The notes under the pieces: generated by a model
The model's input: only the letters and a program-made list of their open reading frames with translations
Databases searched by the model: none
What the model was told of the DNA's origin: nothing
Program-made: the position numbers and the translations under genes
Shown here: piece after piece, positions 26,820 through 37,217 of the stretch
Layout: each line of letters begins with the position of its first letter
How positions within the stretch are numbered: position 1 is the stretch's first letter
Assembly (NCBI RefSeq): GCF_025340265.1
Contig: NZ_CP022707.1
Location: 1,488,501 to 1,552,500, forward strand
DNA: 64,000 nucleotides
Direction of reading: 5' to 3'
From: Novosphingobium sp. 9
Lineage (GTDB): Bacteria > Pseudomonadota > Alphaproteobacteria > Sphingomonadales > Sphingomonadaceae

Positions 26820-26861
26820 CGGTCTTTATCCGTGTCGTGACTGTCTGTCCGCTCGCAACGC

Positions 26862-28211
26862 TTACGCGTCGCGCTCGGCCAGCCAGGTCTCCAGCCACTT
26901 GATGGTGTAATCGCCGCTGTTGAATTCGGGATCTTCCATCAGCGCCTGATGCAGCGGGATCGAGGTCTTCACACCATCGATCACCATTTCCTCGAGCGCG
27001 CGCTTGAGGCGCATGATGCAGCCCTCACGCGTACGGCCCGAGACGATCAGCTTGCCGATCATCGAATCGTAGTACGGCGGGATGCGGTAGCCCGAGTAGA
27101 GCCCCGAATCGACGCGCACGTTCATGCCGCCTGCCGCGTGGTAGTTCGTCACCTGACCCGGCGAGGGGGTGAAGTTCCACGGATCTTCCGCGTTGATGCG
27201 GCATTCGATGGCGTGGCCCTTGAACTCGACCGCATCCTGCGTGACCGAAAGCGGCTTGCCCTCGGCAACGCGGATCTGCTCTCGCACGAGGTCGAGGCCG
27301 GTGATCGCTTCCGTCACCGGGTGCTCGACCTGCAGGCGGGTGTTCATCTCGATGAAGTAGAACTCACCGTTTTCCCACAGGAACTCGATCGTGCCGGCGC
27401 CGCGATAGCCCATGTCGGCCATCGCCTTGGAAACGACGCCGCCCATGCGGTCGCGCTCTTCGGGCGTGATGACGGGCGAGGGGGCTTCTTCCAGCACCTT
27501 CTGGTGGCGGCGCTGCAGCGAGCAGTCGCGCTCGCCCAGATGGATCGCCTGGCCCTTGCCGTCGCCGAACACCTGGAACTCGATGTGGCGCGGGTTGCCG
27601 AGGTACTTTTCCATGTAGACCGTGTCGTCACCGAAGGCGGCCTTCGCCTCGGAACGCGCCTGCGACATCTGGCTTTCCAGCTCGTCGGCGTTCTGCACCA
27701 CCTTCATGCCGCGACCGCCGCCGCCCGAAGCCGCCTTCATCAGCACCGGATAGCCGATCTGTTCGGCAAGCGCCTTGGCTTCTGCCACGTCCTCGATCGC
27801 GCCGGGCGAGCCGGGGACCAGCGGCAGGCCGAGAGCCCCCGCGGTACGCTTGGCTTCCACCTTGTCGCCCATCGTGCGGATGTGCTCGGGCTTGGGACCG
27901 ACCCAGATCAGCCCGTGGGCCTCGACGATCTCGGCGAAGTTGGCGTTCTCGGAGAGGAAGCCGTAGCCGGGGTGGATCGCGTCCGCCTCGGTGATCTCGG
28001 CAGCCGAGATGATCGCGGCGACGTTCAGGTACGAATCGCGTGCGGCGGGCGGGCCGATGCACACCGCGTGGTCTGCCAGACGCACATGCATGGCGTCGGC
28101 ATCGGCGGTGGAGTGAACCGCGACGGTTTCGATGCCCATCTCGCGCGCGGCGCGGTGGATGCGCAGCGCGATTTCGCCGCGGTTGGCAATCAGGAGGCGC
28201 TTGATGGCCAT
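26862..28211 (-). CDS. accC: Acetyl-CoA carboxylase, biotin carboxylase subunit
   Basis: 449 residues. It contains [20 protein letters not shown], the ATP-grasp glycine loop [12 protein letters not shown], the KVEAKRTA segment and [18 protein letters not shown] with the catalytic Glu/Arg. It carboxylates the biotin on AccB using ATP and bicarbonate. It starts 13 bp after accB. Confidence 0.96.
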   Translation of the reverse strand: MAIKRLLIANRGEIALRIHRAAREMGIETVAVHSTADADAMHVRLADHAVCIGPPAARDSYLNVAAIISAAEITEADAIHPGYGFLSENANFAEIVEAHGLIWVGPKPEHIRTMGDKVEAKRTAGALGLPLVPGSPGAIEDVAEAKALAEQIGYPVLMKAASGGGGRGMKVVQNADELESQMSQARSEAKAAFGDDTVYMEKYLGNPRHIEFQVFGDGKGQAIHLGERDCSLQRRHQKVLEEAPSPVITPEERDRMGGVVSKAMADMGYRGAGTIEFLWENGEFYFIEMNTRLQVEHPVTEAITGLDLVREQIRVAEGKPLSVTQDAVEFKGHAIECRINAEDPWNFTPSPGQVTNYHAAGGMNVRVDSGLYSGYRIPPYYDSMIGKLIVSGRTREGCIMRLKRALEEMVIDGVKTSIPLHQALMEDPEFNSGDYTIKWLETWLAERDA

Positions 28212-28224
28212 GGAGCTACCGCCC

Positions 28225-28674
28225 TCAGCCGATCACGACGAGCGGCTGGTCGAATTCGACCGGCTGCTGGTTGTCGACGAGGATCGACGTGATGGTGCCC
28301 GACTTGGGCGCGGTGATCTGGTTCATGACCTTCATCGCCTCGACGATCAGCAGAACGTCGCCCGCCTTGACCTGCTGGCCAACGCTGATGAAGTTCGCAG
28401 CCGAAGGCTCGGGCGCGAGGTAGACGGTGCCGACCATCGGCGACTTGACCGCATCGACCGGCGCTGCAGCAGCGGCAGGTGCGACGTCGAGCGCGGCAGG
28501 CGCTGCGGCGACGGAAGCGGCCATCGGCAGGGCAGGGGCGGCTGCGACCACGGTCTGTGCGAGCTGGCGCACGACCTTGATCTTGCGTTCGCCGTCCTCG
28601 ACCTCGATTTCGGTCAGTCCGGTTTCGGCCAGCAGTTCGGCCAGCTCGCGTACAAGCGCGCTATCGATGTTCAC
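28225..28674 (-). CDS. accB: Acetyl-CoA carboxylase, biotin carboxyl carrier protein
   Basis: 149 residues. An N-terminal head ([20 protein letters not shown]) and an Ala/Pro linker lead to the biotinyl domain with [12 protein letters not shown], in which Lys is biotinylated; the Val after Lys is a mild variant of the usual MKLM/MKMM. The GTG start overlaps the accD stop (GTGA), so the two are coupled. Confidence 0.93.
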   Translation of the reverse strand: MNIDSALVRELAELLAETGLTEIEVEDGERKIKVVRQLAQTVVAAAPALPMAASVAAAPAALDVAPAAAAAPVDAVKSPMVGTVYLAPEPSAANFISVGQQVKAGDVLLIVEAMKVMNQITAPKSGTITSILVDNQQPVEFDQPLVVIG

Positions 28675-29519
28675 GCAACGTCCTTTCGTTCAAGATAACC
28701 GAGCAGCCCGGCGAGAGTGGTCTTCATGTCCTTGCGCGGCACGACCATGTCGACCATGCCGTGGTCATAGAGATACTCCGCGCGCTGGAAGCCGTCGGGC
28801 AGTTTCTCGCGGATGGTGTCCTGGATGACGCGCTGTCCGGCAAAGCCGATGAGCGCGCCGGGTTCTGCCAGGTGAATGTCACCCAGCATGGCGTAGCTTG
28901 CCGTGACGCCGCCGGTGGTCGGATCGGTCAGCACGACGATATAGGGAAGCCCCGCGCGCGACAGGCGGCGCAGCGCGACGGTGGTCTTGGGCATCTGCAT
29001 GAGCGAGAGGATACCCTCCTGCATGCGCGCGCCACCGGCGGCGGTGACCATCACGAAGCCGCACTTGTCGGCAATCGCGCGTTCCACAGCGGTGACGAAG
29101 CCTTCGCCCACGGCCATGCCCATCGAGCCGCCCATGAACTTGAAGTCCTGCACGGCGAGCACGGCGCGGTGGCCGTCGATGCTGCCGGCAGCGGCGGTCA
29201 GCGCATCGGGGAACGGATTGCTGGCGCGGGCGGCCTTGAGGCGGTCCGAATACTTCTTGCTGTCGCGGAAGTTCAGCGGGTTCTCGGGAACCTTGACGGC
29301 GGGGAGCAGGTCGTAGCCTGCGTCCATCAACTGGTCGATGCGCGCCTGTGCGCCGATGCGGCCGTGATGATCGCAGCGCGGGCAGACCGAGAGGTTCTCC
29401 TCGTATTCGCGCGCGAAGAGCATCTCGCCGCAACCGGGACACTTGATCCACAGGTTATCGGGCGTGTCCCGCTTCTTCAGTCCCTCAAGGGATGTGCGTA
29501 CCTTGTTAAACCAGCTCAT
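28671..29519 (-). CDS. accD: Acetyl-CoA carboxylase, carboxyltransferase beta subunit
   Basis: 282 residues. The N-terminal zinc ribbon is CPGCGEMLF...CPRCDHH, and the crotonase-fold core has [37 protein letters not shown] and [18 protein letters not shown]. It is the first gene of an operon that carries all four ACC subunits; in most proteobacteria accD lies apart from accBC (general knowledge). This may be the only ACC set or a second copy. Confidence 0.95.
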   Translation of the reverse strand: MSWFNKVRTSLEGLKKRDTPDNLWIKCPGCGEMLFAREYEENLSVCPRCDHHGRIGAQARIDQLMDAGYDLLPAVKVPENPLNFRDSKKYSDRLKAARASNPFPDALTAAAGSIDGHRAVLAVQDFKFMGGSMGMAVGEGFVTAVERAIADKCGFVMVTAAGGARMQEGILSLMQMPKTTVALRRLSRAGLPYIVVLTDPTTGGVTASYAMLGDIHLAEPGALIGFAGQRVIQDTIREKLPDGFQRAEYLYDHGMVDMVVPRKDMKTTLAGLLGYLERKDVA

Positions 29520-29901
29520 ATGCGACCTTCATGCAGACGCGCCAGGACCGGACGGAATGTCCGGGGCGGCGTGCCGACCGACGCAATCCGGGAGCTGTCA
29601 TGCTTCGATCCCGCTTTGGCTGCAACCCGAAAGGCATGCAAATCAAAGCGAGGCCGAAGCGCGCTGCCCGGCGCCGGCCTATTACGTGCTTCTACCCTAG
29701 TTATGCGACCGTTCCGCCCCTCAGGGTGTTCCTGAGAGGCGGTGCGATCCGTATTCGAACGGCCCCCATAGACGCGTGAAACGGCGCTGTCGATGTTAGA
29801 GGTGCGACGAAGCGTGTTTCCCACGGGCCGGATGACCCGTGGGATGTGGAAAATCGCGCGTTTCGCCGTGCGCGAAGCGATTCTTTGGCGGCGAGGCGCC
29901 T
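29520..29901. other. 382-bp intergenic region upstream of accD
   Basis: No convincing gene is present. It should contain the accD promoter and the end of the dehydrogenase message. The one clear structure is a 9-bp perfect stem TCCCACGGG / CCCGTGGGA (29819-29844) with an 8-base loop and no T run. Confidence 0.5.
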
Positions 29902-30954
29902 TTACGCCGGGATCAGGCGGGCCTTGTCGATGACGTCCTGCGCCATGCGGTCGGCGACGACATTGATCGCTTCACCGGTCTCCTGCGCGCGGCGAACCAC
30001 CGAGACGACGCGCGGTGCGATCAGGCCGACACGCTCGGCGACCTGCGCGGGCGTCTCGCCCAGGAACTCGGCCGAGACGTTGATGATCCCGCCCGCGTTG
30101 ACGATGTAGTCGGGCGCGAACAGGATGCCGCGGGCCTTGAGCGCCTCGCCGTCCTCGGCAGTGGCAAGCTGGTTGTTGGCGCCGCCGCAGACCAGACGGG
30201 CCTGAAGCTTGGGGATCGAGGTTTCGTCAAGGATCGCGCCGAGCGCGCAGGGCGCCAGCACGTCGGCATCGGCGAAGAGGATCTCGTCCGGGGCGCAGGT
30301 GGTCGCGCCGATCTCGGCGGCGAGCCGCGCGGCGCGGGCCTCGTCGATATCGGTGACGATCACTTCGGCGCCTGCCTCGCGCAGCATGCGGCACAGATAG
30401 CCGCCGACATTGCCGGTGCCCTGAACGGCGACGCGCGCCTTGGAAAGGTCGAGCGAGAGGAAGGTCTGCGACAGGTCGCGCAGCGATTCGAACACGCCGC
30501 GCGCCGTGAAGGGCGAAGGATCGCCGCCCGCGCTGCCGGGCTCCGCGTGAAGCCCTGCGACATTGCGGGTGCGCTCGCGAATGGCAACCATGTCGGGGAT
30601 CGTGGTGCCCACGTCCTCGGCGGTGACATAGCGGCCTTCGAGCGCCTCGACGGCTTCACCGAAGGCGTGGAATACGGCGGTGCGGTCGAAATCGCCCGAG
30701 GGACGCGCCAGCACGGCCTTGCCGCCGCCGAAGGGCAGCCCTGCCATGGCGTTCTTGAAGCTCATGCCGCGCGCCAGACGCATCGCATCCTCGACCATCG
30801 CCTCGTGCGAGGCATAGGTCCAGAAGCGGCAGCCACCGGCGGCAGGCCCAAGCGAGGTGCTGTGAAGCGCAATCACGCCCTTGAGCCCGAGTTCCGGGCG
30901 ATCAATCAGGTGCAGTTCCTCGGGGACCTGGGTGGGGCGTGACGTCAGTACCAT
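29902..30954 (-). CDS. Glu/Leu/Phe/Val-type amino acid dehydrogenase
   Basis: 350 residues from ATG 30954, preceded by AAGGAGATTGCCG. Family features are TSLGPAAGGCRFW, the catalytic Lys in FGGGKAVLARP, EDVGTT and the NAD-binding VAVQGTGNVGGYL. Length and motifs fit the leucine dehydrogenase branch, which reversibly deaminates branched-chain amino acids to keto acids. No partner genes are adjacent, and the strong terminator at 31103 isolates it from the efflux operon. Confidence 0.88.
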   Translation of the reverse strand: MVLTSRPTQVPEELHLIDRPELGLKGVIALHSTSLGPAAGGCRFWTYASHEAMVEDAMRLARGMSFKNAMAGLPFGGGKAVLARPSGDFDRTAVFHAFGEAVEALEGRYVTAEDVGTTIPDMVAIRERTRNVAGLHAEPGSAGGDPSPFTARGVFESLRDLSQTFLSLDLSKARVAVQGTGNVGGYLCRMLREAGAEVIVTDIDEARAARLAAEIGATTCAPDEILFADADVLAPCALGAILDETSIPKLQARLVCGGANNQLATAEDGEALKARGILFAPDYIVNAGGIINVSAEFLGETPAQVAERVGLIAPRVVSVVRRAQETGEAINVVADRMAQDVIDKARLIPA

Positions 30955-31102
30955 CGGCAATCTCCTTACCGGAGACGATAACAAAAGTACGCCGGGAGGA
31001 AATTTCGAACTTGGCCTGCGATGCGTCACTTAGTGCGCGCAGACAGGGCGCAGGCAATGGTTTCCTTGCTTGAGGCCGCCCGAAGAAACTGCCGTAAACG
31101 GA

Positions 31103-31137
31103 AAGGCCCCGCCGCTCGGGTGGAGCGGCGGGGCCTT
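31103..31137 (-). terminator. Terminator hairpin of the first RND efflux operon
   Basis: A 14-bp perfect stem AAGGCCCCGCCGCT with its complement (31124-31137) lies 33 bp after the outer-membrane factor stop. Confidence 0.8.
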
Positions 31138-31169
31138 CGTGATTCGCGCAAGACGGCTGAAGCAGCGCG

Positions 31170-32647
31170 TCAGGGCGCCGTCTTGCCGTCGCCAGCCTCG
31201 TACGTGAGATCGGGCAGCTTGCCGAGGCTGTCGTCCGAACCGATCGCGCTGTAGACGGTGATCCGGTTCGTCAGGTCCGCCAGCACCGTGGAAATCCGCG
31301 TCTGCTGGGCCGAATAGAGCGTGCGCTGGGCGCTGAGGGCGTCGATCAGCGTGCCGGTGCCTGCGCGGTACTGATCGTCATAGGCCTTGTACGAGCGGTT
31401 CGAGGCATCGACCAGACGATCCTGCGCCTGGCGCTGATCGGTGATCGTGCCGCGACGGGCGAGGGCATCGGCCACGTCCTTGAACGCGGACTGCACGGCA
31501 TAGCGATATTGCGAGAGATAATACTCGCGCTGTGCCTTGGCGTATTCCAGATTGCCCTTGTTGGTGCCGCCCCAGATCGTCTGGCTGACGCTGCTGGAGG
31601 CGGACCAGATGAGGTTGCCCTTGTCGAACAGGCTGCTGAGCGCGGTGCTGGCGGCACCGAGCGCGCCGGTCAGCGAGATCGTCGGGAAGAACGCCGCACG
31701 AGCAGCGCCGATCTGGGCATAGGTGGCCTTGAGCGAATGCTCGGCCTCCACCACGTCCGGGCGGCGGAGCAGGACATCGGAAGAGAGGCCCGCAGGAACC
31801 TGTCCGATGGTGGTGTCCAGTTCGGACAGCGAGGCGGGAAGCAGGTCGTCGCCGACATGCTCGCCCACCAGCAGGTCCAGCGCGTTGCGGTCCTGCGCCA
31901 CCAGCGTCGTCTGCGAGGCGACATCGGACTTGGCCTGTTCCAGCACCGTCTCTGCCGTGGCGATGTCCGATCCGGCGGCGAGGCCGGACTTGAACAGCGT
32001 GCGGTTGAGATCGACCGTGCGCTGCGCGCTGGTCGCGGTGTCCTGCGCCAGCTTGAGCAGGTCGCGATCGCTGGCGAGCGTGGCATATGCCGTGGCCACG
32101 TTGGCGACCAGGGTCAGGCGCGCCGAGCGATAGCCCGACTCGCTCGACAGGTAAGTCTCGAACTGCTCGCGGCTCTGGTTCTTCAGGCGACCGAACAGGT
32201 CCAGCTCGAACGAACTGAAGCCCACGCTGCCGCTGAAGCTCTGGTAGCCGCCGCCGACCGTGGAGCTGCCGGCCTGCGTTCCCGAACTGGCGTTGCCGCC
32301 ATGGTCGATCTGGCGCTGGATGCTGCCCGAGCCCGACGCGGCGAGCGTCGGCAACTGGTACGAGCGTTCGACATGATATTCGGCGCGGGCCGAAGCCACA
32401 TTGGCCAGCGTCGCGCGCAGGTCCTGGTTCTTTTCCAGCGCCGTCGCGATCACCTGCTGGAGGCGTGGATTGGCGAACAGCTGCTTCCAGGGCATCCCGG
32501 CTTCACCCGCCTGCGCTGGGGCATAGGCCGCGCCTTGCGGCCATTCGGGCGGGTGGGGTTGGCCGGAGCCTTGTAATGCGGCGCCAGGTTACAGCCTGCA
32601 AGGGCCGCGCTCAGCGCGAGCAGCGGAAGGAGTGCGACGCGGCGCAT
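31170..32647 (-). pseudogene. Outer-membrane efflux factor (NodT/OprM type), frameshifted as sequenced
   Basis: ATG 32647 overlaps the stop of the RND gene (TGATG) and encodes a lipoprotein signal, MRRVALLPLLALSAALAGCN. That frame leaves the family sequence after YKAPANPTR. From PEWPQGAAYAPAQAGE it continues in another frame (QLFANPRLQQVIATALEKNQ) to 31170. One extra C at the CCC run (32547-32549) gives a 492-residue protein, the normal size. It contains two outer-membrane-factor repeats with long coiled-coil helices. It forms the trimeric exit duct for the RND pump encoded upstream. Confidence 0.87.
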
Positions 32648-35600
32648 CAGGCGTTGTCCTCGTGAGATGGGGCCGGGTTGCCCTCGGTGGCGGGGGATGT
32701 GGCAACCCGGTTGTCGTCTTGGCCGTCCGCCTTGCGGTGGAACAGGCGGGCGACGACGATGAAGAACATGGGAACGTAGAAGATCGCCAGCACGGTGGCC
32801 GTGATCATCCCGCCCAGAACCGCCGTGCCGATGGCGATACGGCTCTGCGCACCGGCACCGGAGGCGACGGCCAGCGGGAACACGCCGGCGATGAAGGCGA
32901 TCGAGGTCATCAGGATCGGGCGCAGACGAACCCGCGCCGCCTCGATGGCGGCATCGAGGAAGTCCTTGCCTTCGCGGCGAGCCGCTTCGGCGAATTCGAC
33001 GATCAGGATCGCGTTCTTGGCGGCAAGGCCAATGGTGGTGAGCAGGCCGACCTGGAAGTAGATGTTGTTTTCCAGACCGCGCGCCCACACTGCCAGCACC
33101 GCGCCGATGACGCCCAGCGGGATCACCAGCATGACGGCGAGCGGCACCGACCAGCTTTCGTACAGCGCGGCAAGGCACAGGAACACCACGAAGACGGAGA
33201 GGGCGTAGAGCTTGCCCTGCTGGCCGGTCGACTGGTTTTCCTGATAGGACAGCTCGCTCCAGGCATAGCTGGTGCCCGGCGCATACTGCTGCTGCAGCTT
33301 CACCATTTCGGCCATGGCCGCGCCCGAGCTGTAGCCGCTCGCTGCCTGACCGTTGAGTTCGTAGGACTCAAAGCCGTTGAAGCGGCTGACGCTGCTGGCG
33401 CCCACGTCCCAGTTCGCGGTGGCGAACGAGGAGAAGGGAACCATTGTCGAGGTGCCGTCGGTATTGGTGGCGCTGGTGGAGCGCACGTACCACTTGTCGA
33501 GATCGCTGGGCAGCATGCGGGACTCCGCATCGCCCTGGATGTAGACGCGCTTCACGCGGCCACGGTCGACGAAGTCGTTGACGTAAGTGCCGCCCCAGGC
33601 CGAGCTGAGCGTGGCGGTGACATTGGCTTCGGAAAGACCCAGCACGGCGAGCTTGGCATCGTCGAAGTTGATGCGCAGCTGCGGCGTATCGGGCAGGGCG
33701 TTCATGCGCACCTGCGCCAGCATCGGGTCCTTGGCGGCGGCGGCGATGAGCTTGTCGCGCACCGCCTTGAAGTCAGCCGAGGACATGTGCGTGGTGTTGA
33801 GCAGCTCGAAGGTGAAGCCGTTTGACTGGCCCAGACCGTTGATCGCGGGCGGAGTCAGCGCGAAGACCTGCGCATCGCGGATCTTGGCGAACTGGCCCAT
33901 GGCCCGCATGGAAACGGCGGTGGCCGAATCCTTGAAGGCGGTGCGCTGGTCGAAGTCCTTCAGGATGCCAAAGCCCATGCCGGCGTTCTGGCCGGAGCCC
34001 GAGAAGCTGAAACCGGCGATCGTGAACAGGCCCGAAACATCGGCCTTCTCGTTCTGGAGGAAGACCTTTTCCACCTCGTCGCGCACCTTTTCGGTACGCT
34101 CGTTGGTGGCACCGGCGGGCAGCTGGTACATCACCATCACCGCGCCCTGATCCTCGGTGGGCAGGAAGCCGGAAGGCAGGCGCATGAACAGCAGGATCAT
34201 CACGCCGACGATGGCGGCATAGACGATCAGGTGCAGGCCCCGGCGATGGATGACCGAACGCGTCGCCGAGATGTAGCGCTCCGACATGCGGTCGAACCGG
34301 CGGTTGAAGCCGCCGAAGAACCGGCCGCGCCAATAGCCGAGCTTGCCCCGAATGCCGGGCTGAACCGGCTCATGGGCATCGTCGCCGGCCTTGTGCGTGT
34401 GGCGAAGGACAGTGGCGCACAGGGCAGGGGAGAGCACCAGCGCGGTCAGCACCGACAGGGCCATGGCCGAGACGATGGTGACGGAGAACTGGCGGTAGAT
34501 GACGCCGACGGAGCCTGCGAAGAAGGCCATCGGCAGCAGCACGGCGGACAGCACCATGGCGATGCCCACCAGCGCCGAGCCGATCTCGCTCATCGACTTG
34601 ATCGTCGCCTCGCGCGGAGAGAGGCCTTCCTCTTCCATGATGCGCTCGACGTTCTCGACCACGACGATGGCATCGTCGACCAGCAGGCCGATGGCGAGCA
34701 CCATCGCGAACATCGTCAGCGTGTTGATGGAATAGCCGAACAGCGCAAGGATGCCGAAAGTGCCCAGCAGCACGATGGGCACGGCGATCGCCGGGACCAG
34801 CGTGGCGCGCCAGCTCTGCAGGAAGATGTACATCACCAGCACGACCAGAATGATCGCGATGATAAGCGTTTCGACCACTTCATGGATCGACAGCTTCACG
34901 AAGGTGCTGGTGTCGCGCGGGAAGGCGATCTTGTAGCCGGTGGGCAGGTTCTTGGCGAGCGAGGCCACTTCCGCCTTGACGGCAGCGGTGGTCTTCAGCG
35001 CGTCGGCACCCGAAGCCAGCGAAATGGCGATACCCGATGCGGGATGGCCGTTGAACTTGGCGACCGAGGTGTAGCTTTCCTGACCCAGCTCGACGGTCGC
35101 GACATCGCCCAGCTTGACCACCGACCCTTCGGTAGTCGCCTTGACGACGATGTTGCGGAACTGGTCCGGCGTCTGCAGGCGCGACTTGGCACGCACCACG
35201 GCGTTGAGCATCTGGCCCTTGACTGCGGGGAGGTCACCCAGCTGACCGGCGGCCAGATCGACGTTCTGCGATTCAAGCGCAGTCTCGATGTCGGAGGGCA
35301 TCAACTGGGCCGCAGCCATCTTGGCCGGGTCCATCCAGATGCGCATCGCATATTCGGAACCGAACACCTGCACGGTGCCGACACCGCTGACGCGCGCGAT
35401 CGAATCCTGGAAGTTCGAGACCAGATAGTCGGCCACGTCGCTGGACGTGGTCCGGTTCGTCTCGTCATAGAGGCCGACCACCAGCAGAATGTCGGAGTTC
35501 GACTTGGTGACGGTGAGGCCGGTCTGCTGGACGGTGGTGGGCAGGCGCGAGTTGGCCTGCTGGACCTTGTTCTGGACCTGCACCTGCGCAACGTCAGGGT

Positions 35601-35901
35601 CGGTGCCCTTGGCGAAGGTCACGGTGATCCGCGCCGAGCCCGAACTGTCGGAGGTCGACGAGAAGTACAGCATGTTGTCGATGCCGGTGAGCTGCTGCTC
35701 GATGACCTGCGTGACGCTGGTTTCCAGCGTCTGGGCCGAGGCACCGGTATAGGTGGCGCTGATCGAGACCGACGGGGGGGCGACATCGGGGTACTGGGCG
35801 ATGGGCAGGCTCATGATCGCGCCGACGCCTGCCATCATCACGACGATGGCTAGGACGTAGGCGAAGATCGGCCTGTCTACGAAGAAGCGGCTGAATCCCA
35901 T
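32647..35901 (-). CDS. RND-family multidrug efflux pump (HAE1/AcrB type)
   Basis: 1084 residues from ATG 35901 (MGFSRFFVDRPIFAYVLAIV); an upstream ATG in frame (35988) lies inside the membrane-fusion gene. There are twelve membrane helices and two large periplasmic loops. The proton-relay aspartates are in LAIGLLVDDAIVVVENVERI. LPTEDQGAVMVMYQLPAGAT marks the drug-exporter group. It sits between its fusion protein (5 bp upstream) and its outer-membrane factor (overlapping). Likely exports hydrophobic compounds or aromatic intermediates (inference). Confidence 0.93.
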   Translation of the reverse strand: MGFSRFFVDRPIFAYVLAIVVMMAGVGAIMSLPIAQYPDVAPPSVSISATYTGASAQTLETSVTQVIEQQLTGIDNMLYFSSTSDSSGSARITVTFAKGTDPDVAQVQVQNKVQQANSRLPTTVQQTGLTVTKSNSDILLVVGLYDETNRTTSSDVADYLVSNFQDSIARVSGVGTVQVFGSEYAMRIWMDPAKMAAAQLMPSDIETALESQNVDLAAGQLGDLPAVKGQMLNAVVRAKSRLQTPDQFRNIVVKATTEGSVVKLGDVATVELGQESYTSVAKFNGHPASGIAISLASGADALKTTAAVKAEVASLAKNLPTGYKIAFPRDTSTFVKLSIHEVVETLIIAIILVVLVMYIFLQSWRATLVPAIAVPIVLLGTFGILALFGYSINTLTMFAMVLAIGLLVDDAIVVVENVERIMEEEGLSPREATIKSMSEIGSALVGIAMVLSAVLLPMAFFAGSVGVIYRQFSVTIVSAMALSVLTALVLSPALCATVLRHTHKAGDDAHEPVQPGIRGKLGYWRGRFFGGFNRRFDRMSERYISATRSVIHRRGLHLIVYAAIVGVMILLFMRLPSGFLPTEDQGAVMVMYQLPAGATNERTEKVRDEVEKVFLQNEKADVSGLFTIAGFSFSGSGQNAGMGFGILKDFDQRTAFKDSATAVSMRAMGQFAKIRDAQVFALTPPAINGLGQSNGFTFELLNTTHMSSADFKAVRDKLIAAAAKDPMLAQVRMNALPDTPQLRINFDDAKLAVLGLSEANVTATLSSAWGGTYVNDFVDRGRVKRVYIQGDAESRMLPSDLDKWYVRSTSATNTDGTSTMVPFSSFATANWDVGASSVSRFNGFESYELNGQAASGYSSGAAMAEMVKLQQQYAPGTSYAWSELSYQENQSTGQQGKLYALSVFVVFLCLAALYESWSVPLAVMLVIPLGVIGAVLAVWARGLENNIYFQVGLLTTIGLAAKNAILIVEFAEAARREGKDFLDAAIEAARVRLRPILMTSIAFIAGVFPLAVASGAGAQSRIAIGTAVLGGMITATVLAIFYVPMFFIVVARLFHRKADGQDDNRVATSPATEGNPAPSHEDNA

Positions 35902-35905
35902 GGTG

Positions 35906-37087
35906 TCAGTTGTCCAGCTTGGTTTCGACCGGCTTGACCGAAGCGCCGGGCTGGACCTTGCCGGTCCCCTCGACGATGAGCTTGTCACCGGCCTTCAGGC
36001 CGCCCGTGACGAGCCACTTGCTGCCGATCGCCTGACCCAGCGTGACCTGACGCTGGACCACCTTGTTGCTGGCGTCGACTACAAGCGCGGTCGCGTCGCC
36101 CTTGGCGTCGCGGCTGATGCCCTGTTGCGGGGCAAGGATCGCGTTGGGCACGACGCCCTGCGGCGTTTCCACCCGCGCGAACATGCCCGGCAGCAGCGTG
36201 CCGTCCGGGTTGGGGAAGCGGGCGCGGATCGTCACGGTCCCGGCATCGGGATCGACATCGACCTCGCTGAACTCGACCTTGCCCTTGACCGGATAGTCGG
36301 TGCCGTCTTCCAGCTTCAGCGTCACGTCGGCCTCGGCGGGGAGCATATTGCCCTTGGCCAGCGCCTTGCGCAGCTTGAGCAGATCGACCGAAGACTGGGT
36401 GATGTCGACATAGATCGGATCGAGCTGGGTGATCGTGGCCAGCGCGTCGGTCTGGCTGGCCGTTACCAGCGCGCCCTTGGTATAGGCCGAACGGCCGATC
36501 CGCCCGGTGATCGGGGCGTAGACCTTGGTGTAGCCCAGGCTGACCTTGGCGCTGTTCACCGCGGCTTCGTACTGGTGGACGCTGGCCTGAGCCTCGCGCG
36601 CGGCGGCGATGGTATCGTCGATATCCTGCGCGCTGACGGCCTGGTTGTCGCTCAGCGACTTGTAGCGGCGGGCCTTGGCCTGCGCGGTATAGAGCGTGGC
36701 GCGCGCATTCTCCAGCTGCGCCTGCGAGGTCTGGAGGTCCGCTGCATAAAGGCGCGGGTCGATCTGGTAGAGCGCCTGCCCCTGCTTGACGATCGAGCCT
36801 TCGGTGAACAGCCGCGCCATGATGACGCCGTTGACCTGCGGCCGCACGTCGGCAGTGGCCGTGGCCGAGATGCGCCCGGTCATTTCCTGCGAGATCGTGA
36901 CCGGCTGGGCCTGAAGCGTGACGACACCGACTTCGGTGGGGCCTTGCTGGGGCATCTGGTGCCCGCTCTGCGAACAGGCGGAAACGGTCAGCGTGGCGAC
37001 GCCGAGCGCGGCGGCGAGAGCGATGTGGCTGATAGGGCTACGCACCCGGAAAACTCCCTGGCTCATGCGGAGAAGAAGATGGCTCAT
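35906..37087 (-). CDS. RND efflux periplasmic adaptor (membrane fusion protein)
   Basis: 393 residues; MSQGVFRV at 37066 is an alternative start. A lipoprotein-type signal ends at TVSACSQ. Then come the lipoyl half (TADVRPQVNGVIMARLFTEG, APITGRIGRSAYTKGALV), a coiled-coil hairpin (LQTSQAQLENARATLYTAQA) and the beta-barrel and membrane-proximal domains. It links the inner-membrane pump to the outer-membrane factor. It is the first gene of the leftward efflux operon and divergent from the response-regulator gene. Confidence 0.92.
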   Translation of the reverse strand: MSHLLLRMSQGVFRVRSPISHIALAAALGVATLTVSACSQSGHQMPQQGPTEVGVVTLQAQPVTISQEMTGRISATATADVRPQVNGVIMARLFTEGSIVKQGQALYQIDPRLYAADLQTSQAQLENARATLYTAQAKARRYKSLSDNQAVSAQDIDDTIAAAREAQASVHQYEAAVNSAKVSLGYTKVYAPITGRIGRSAYTKGALVTASQTDALATITQLDPIYVDITQSSVDLLKLRKALAKGNMLPAEADVTLKLEDGTDYPVKGKVEFSEVDVDPDAGTVTIRARFPNPDGTLLPGMFARVETPQGVVPNAILAPQQGISRDAKGDATALVVDASNKVVQRQVTLGQAIGSKWLVTGGLKAGDKLIVEGTGKVQPGASVKPVETKLDN

Positions 37088-37217
37088 GCAAAGATTTGGG
37101 CCCTATTGTGCGATGTGGCAGTTCGAGGCAATCACCGGCTGGTATCGTCAAGTTGCCTGCCGTAGCGCATTGTTTCATTGTGTATCGGGTAAGGAGACGT
37201 GTGCGAATGGGGCGTTT

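Noticed and set aside
29516..29824. A 102-codon leftward ORF ending at the accD start
   Set aside because: Arg-rich translation without family features or a ribosome site; it is probably only the accD leader.
34231..35853. A 540-codon rightward open frame
   Set aside because: Antisense shadow of the first RND pump, with the same composition bias.
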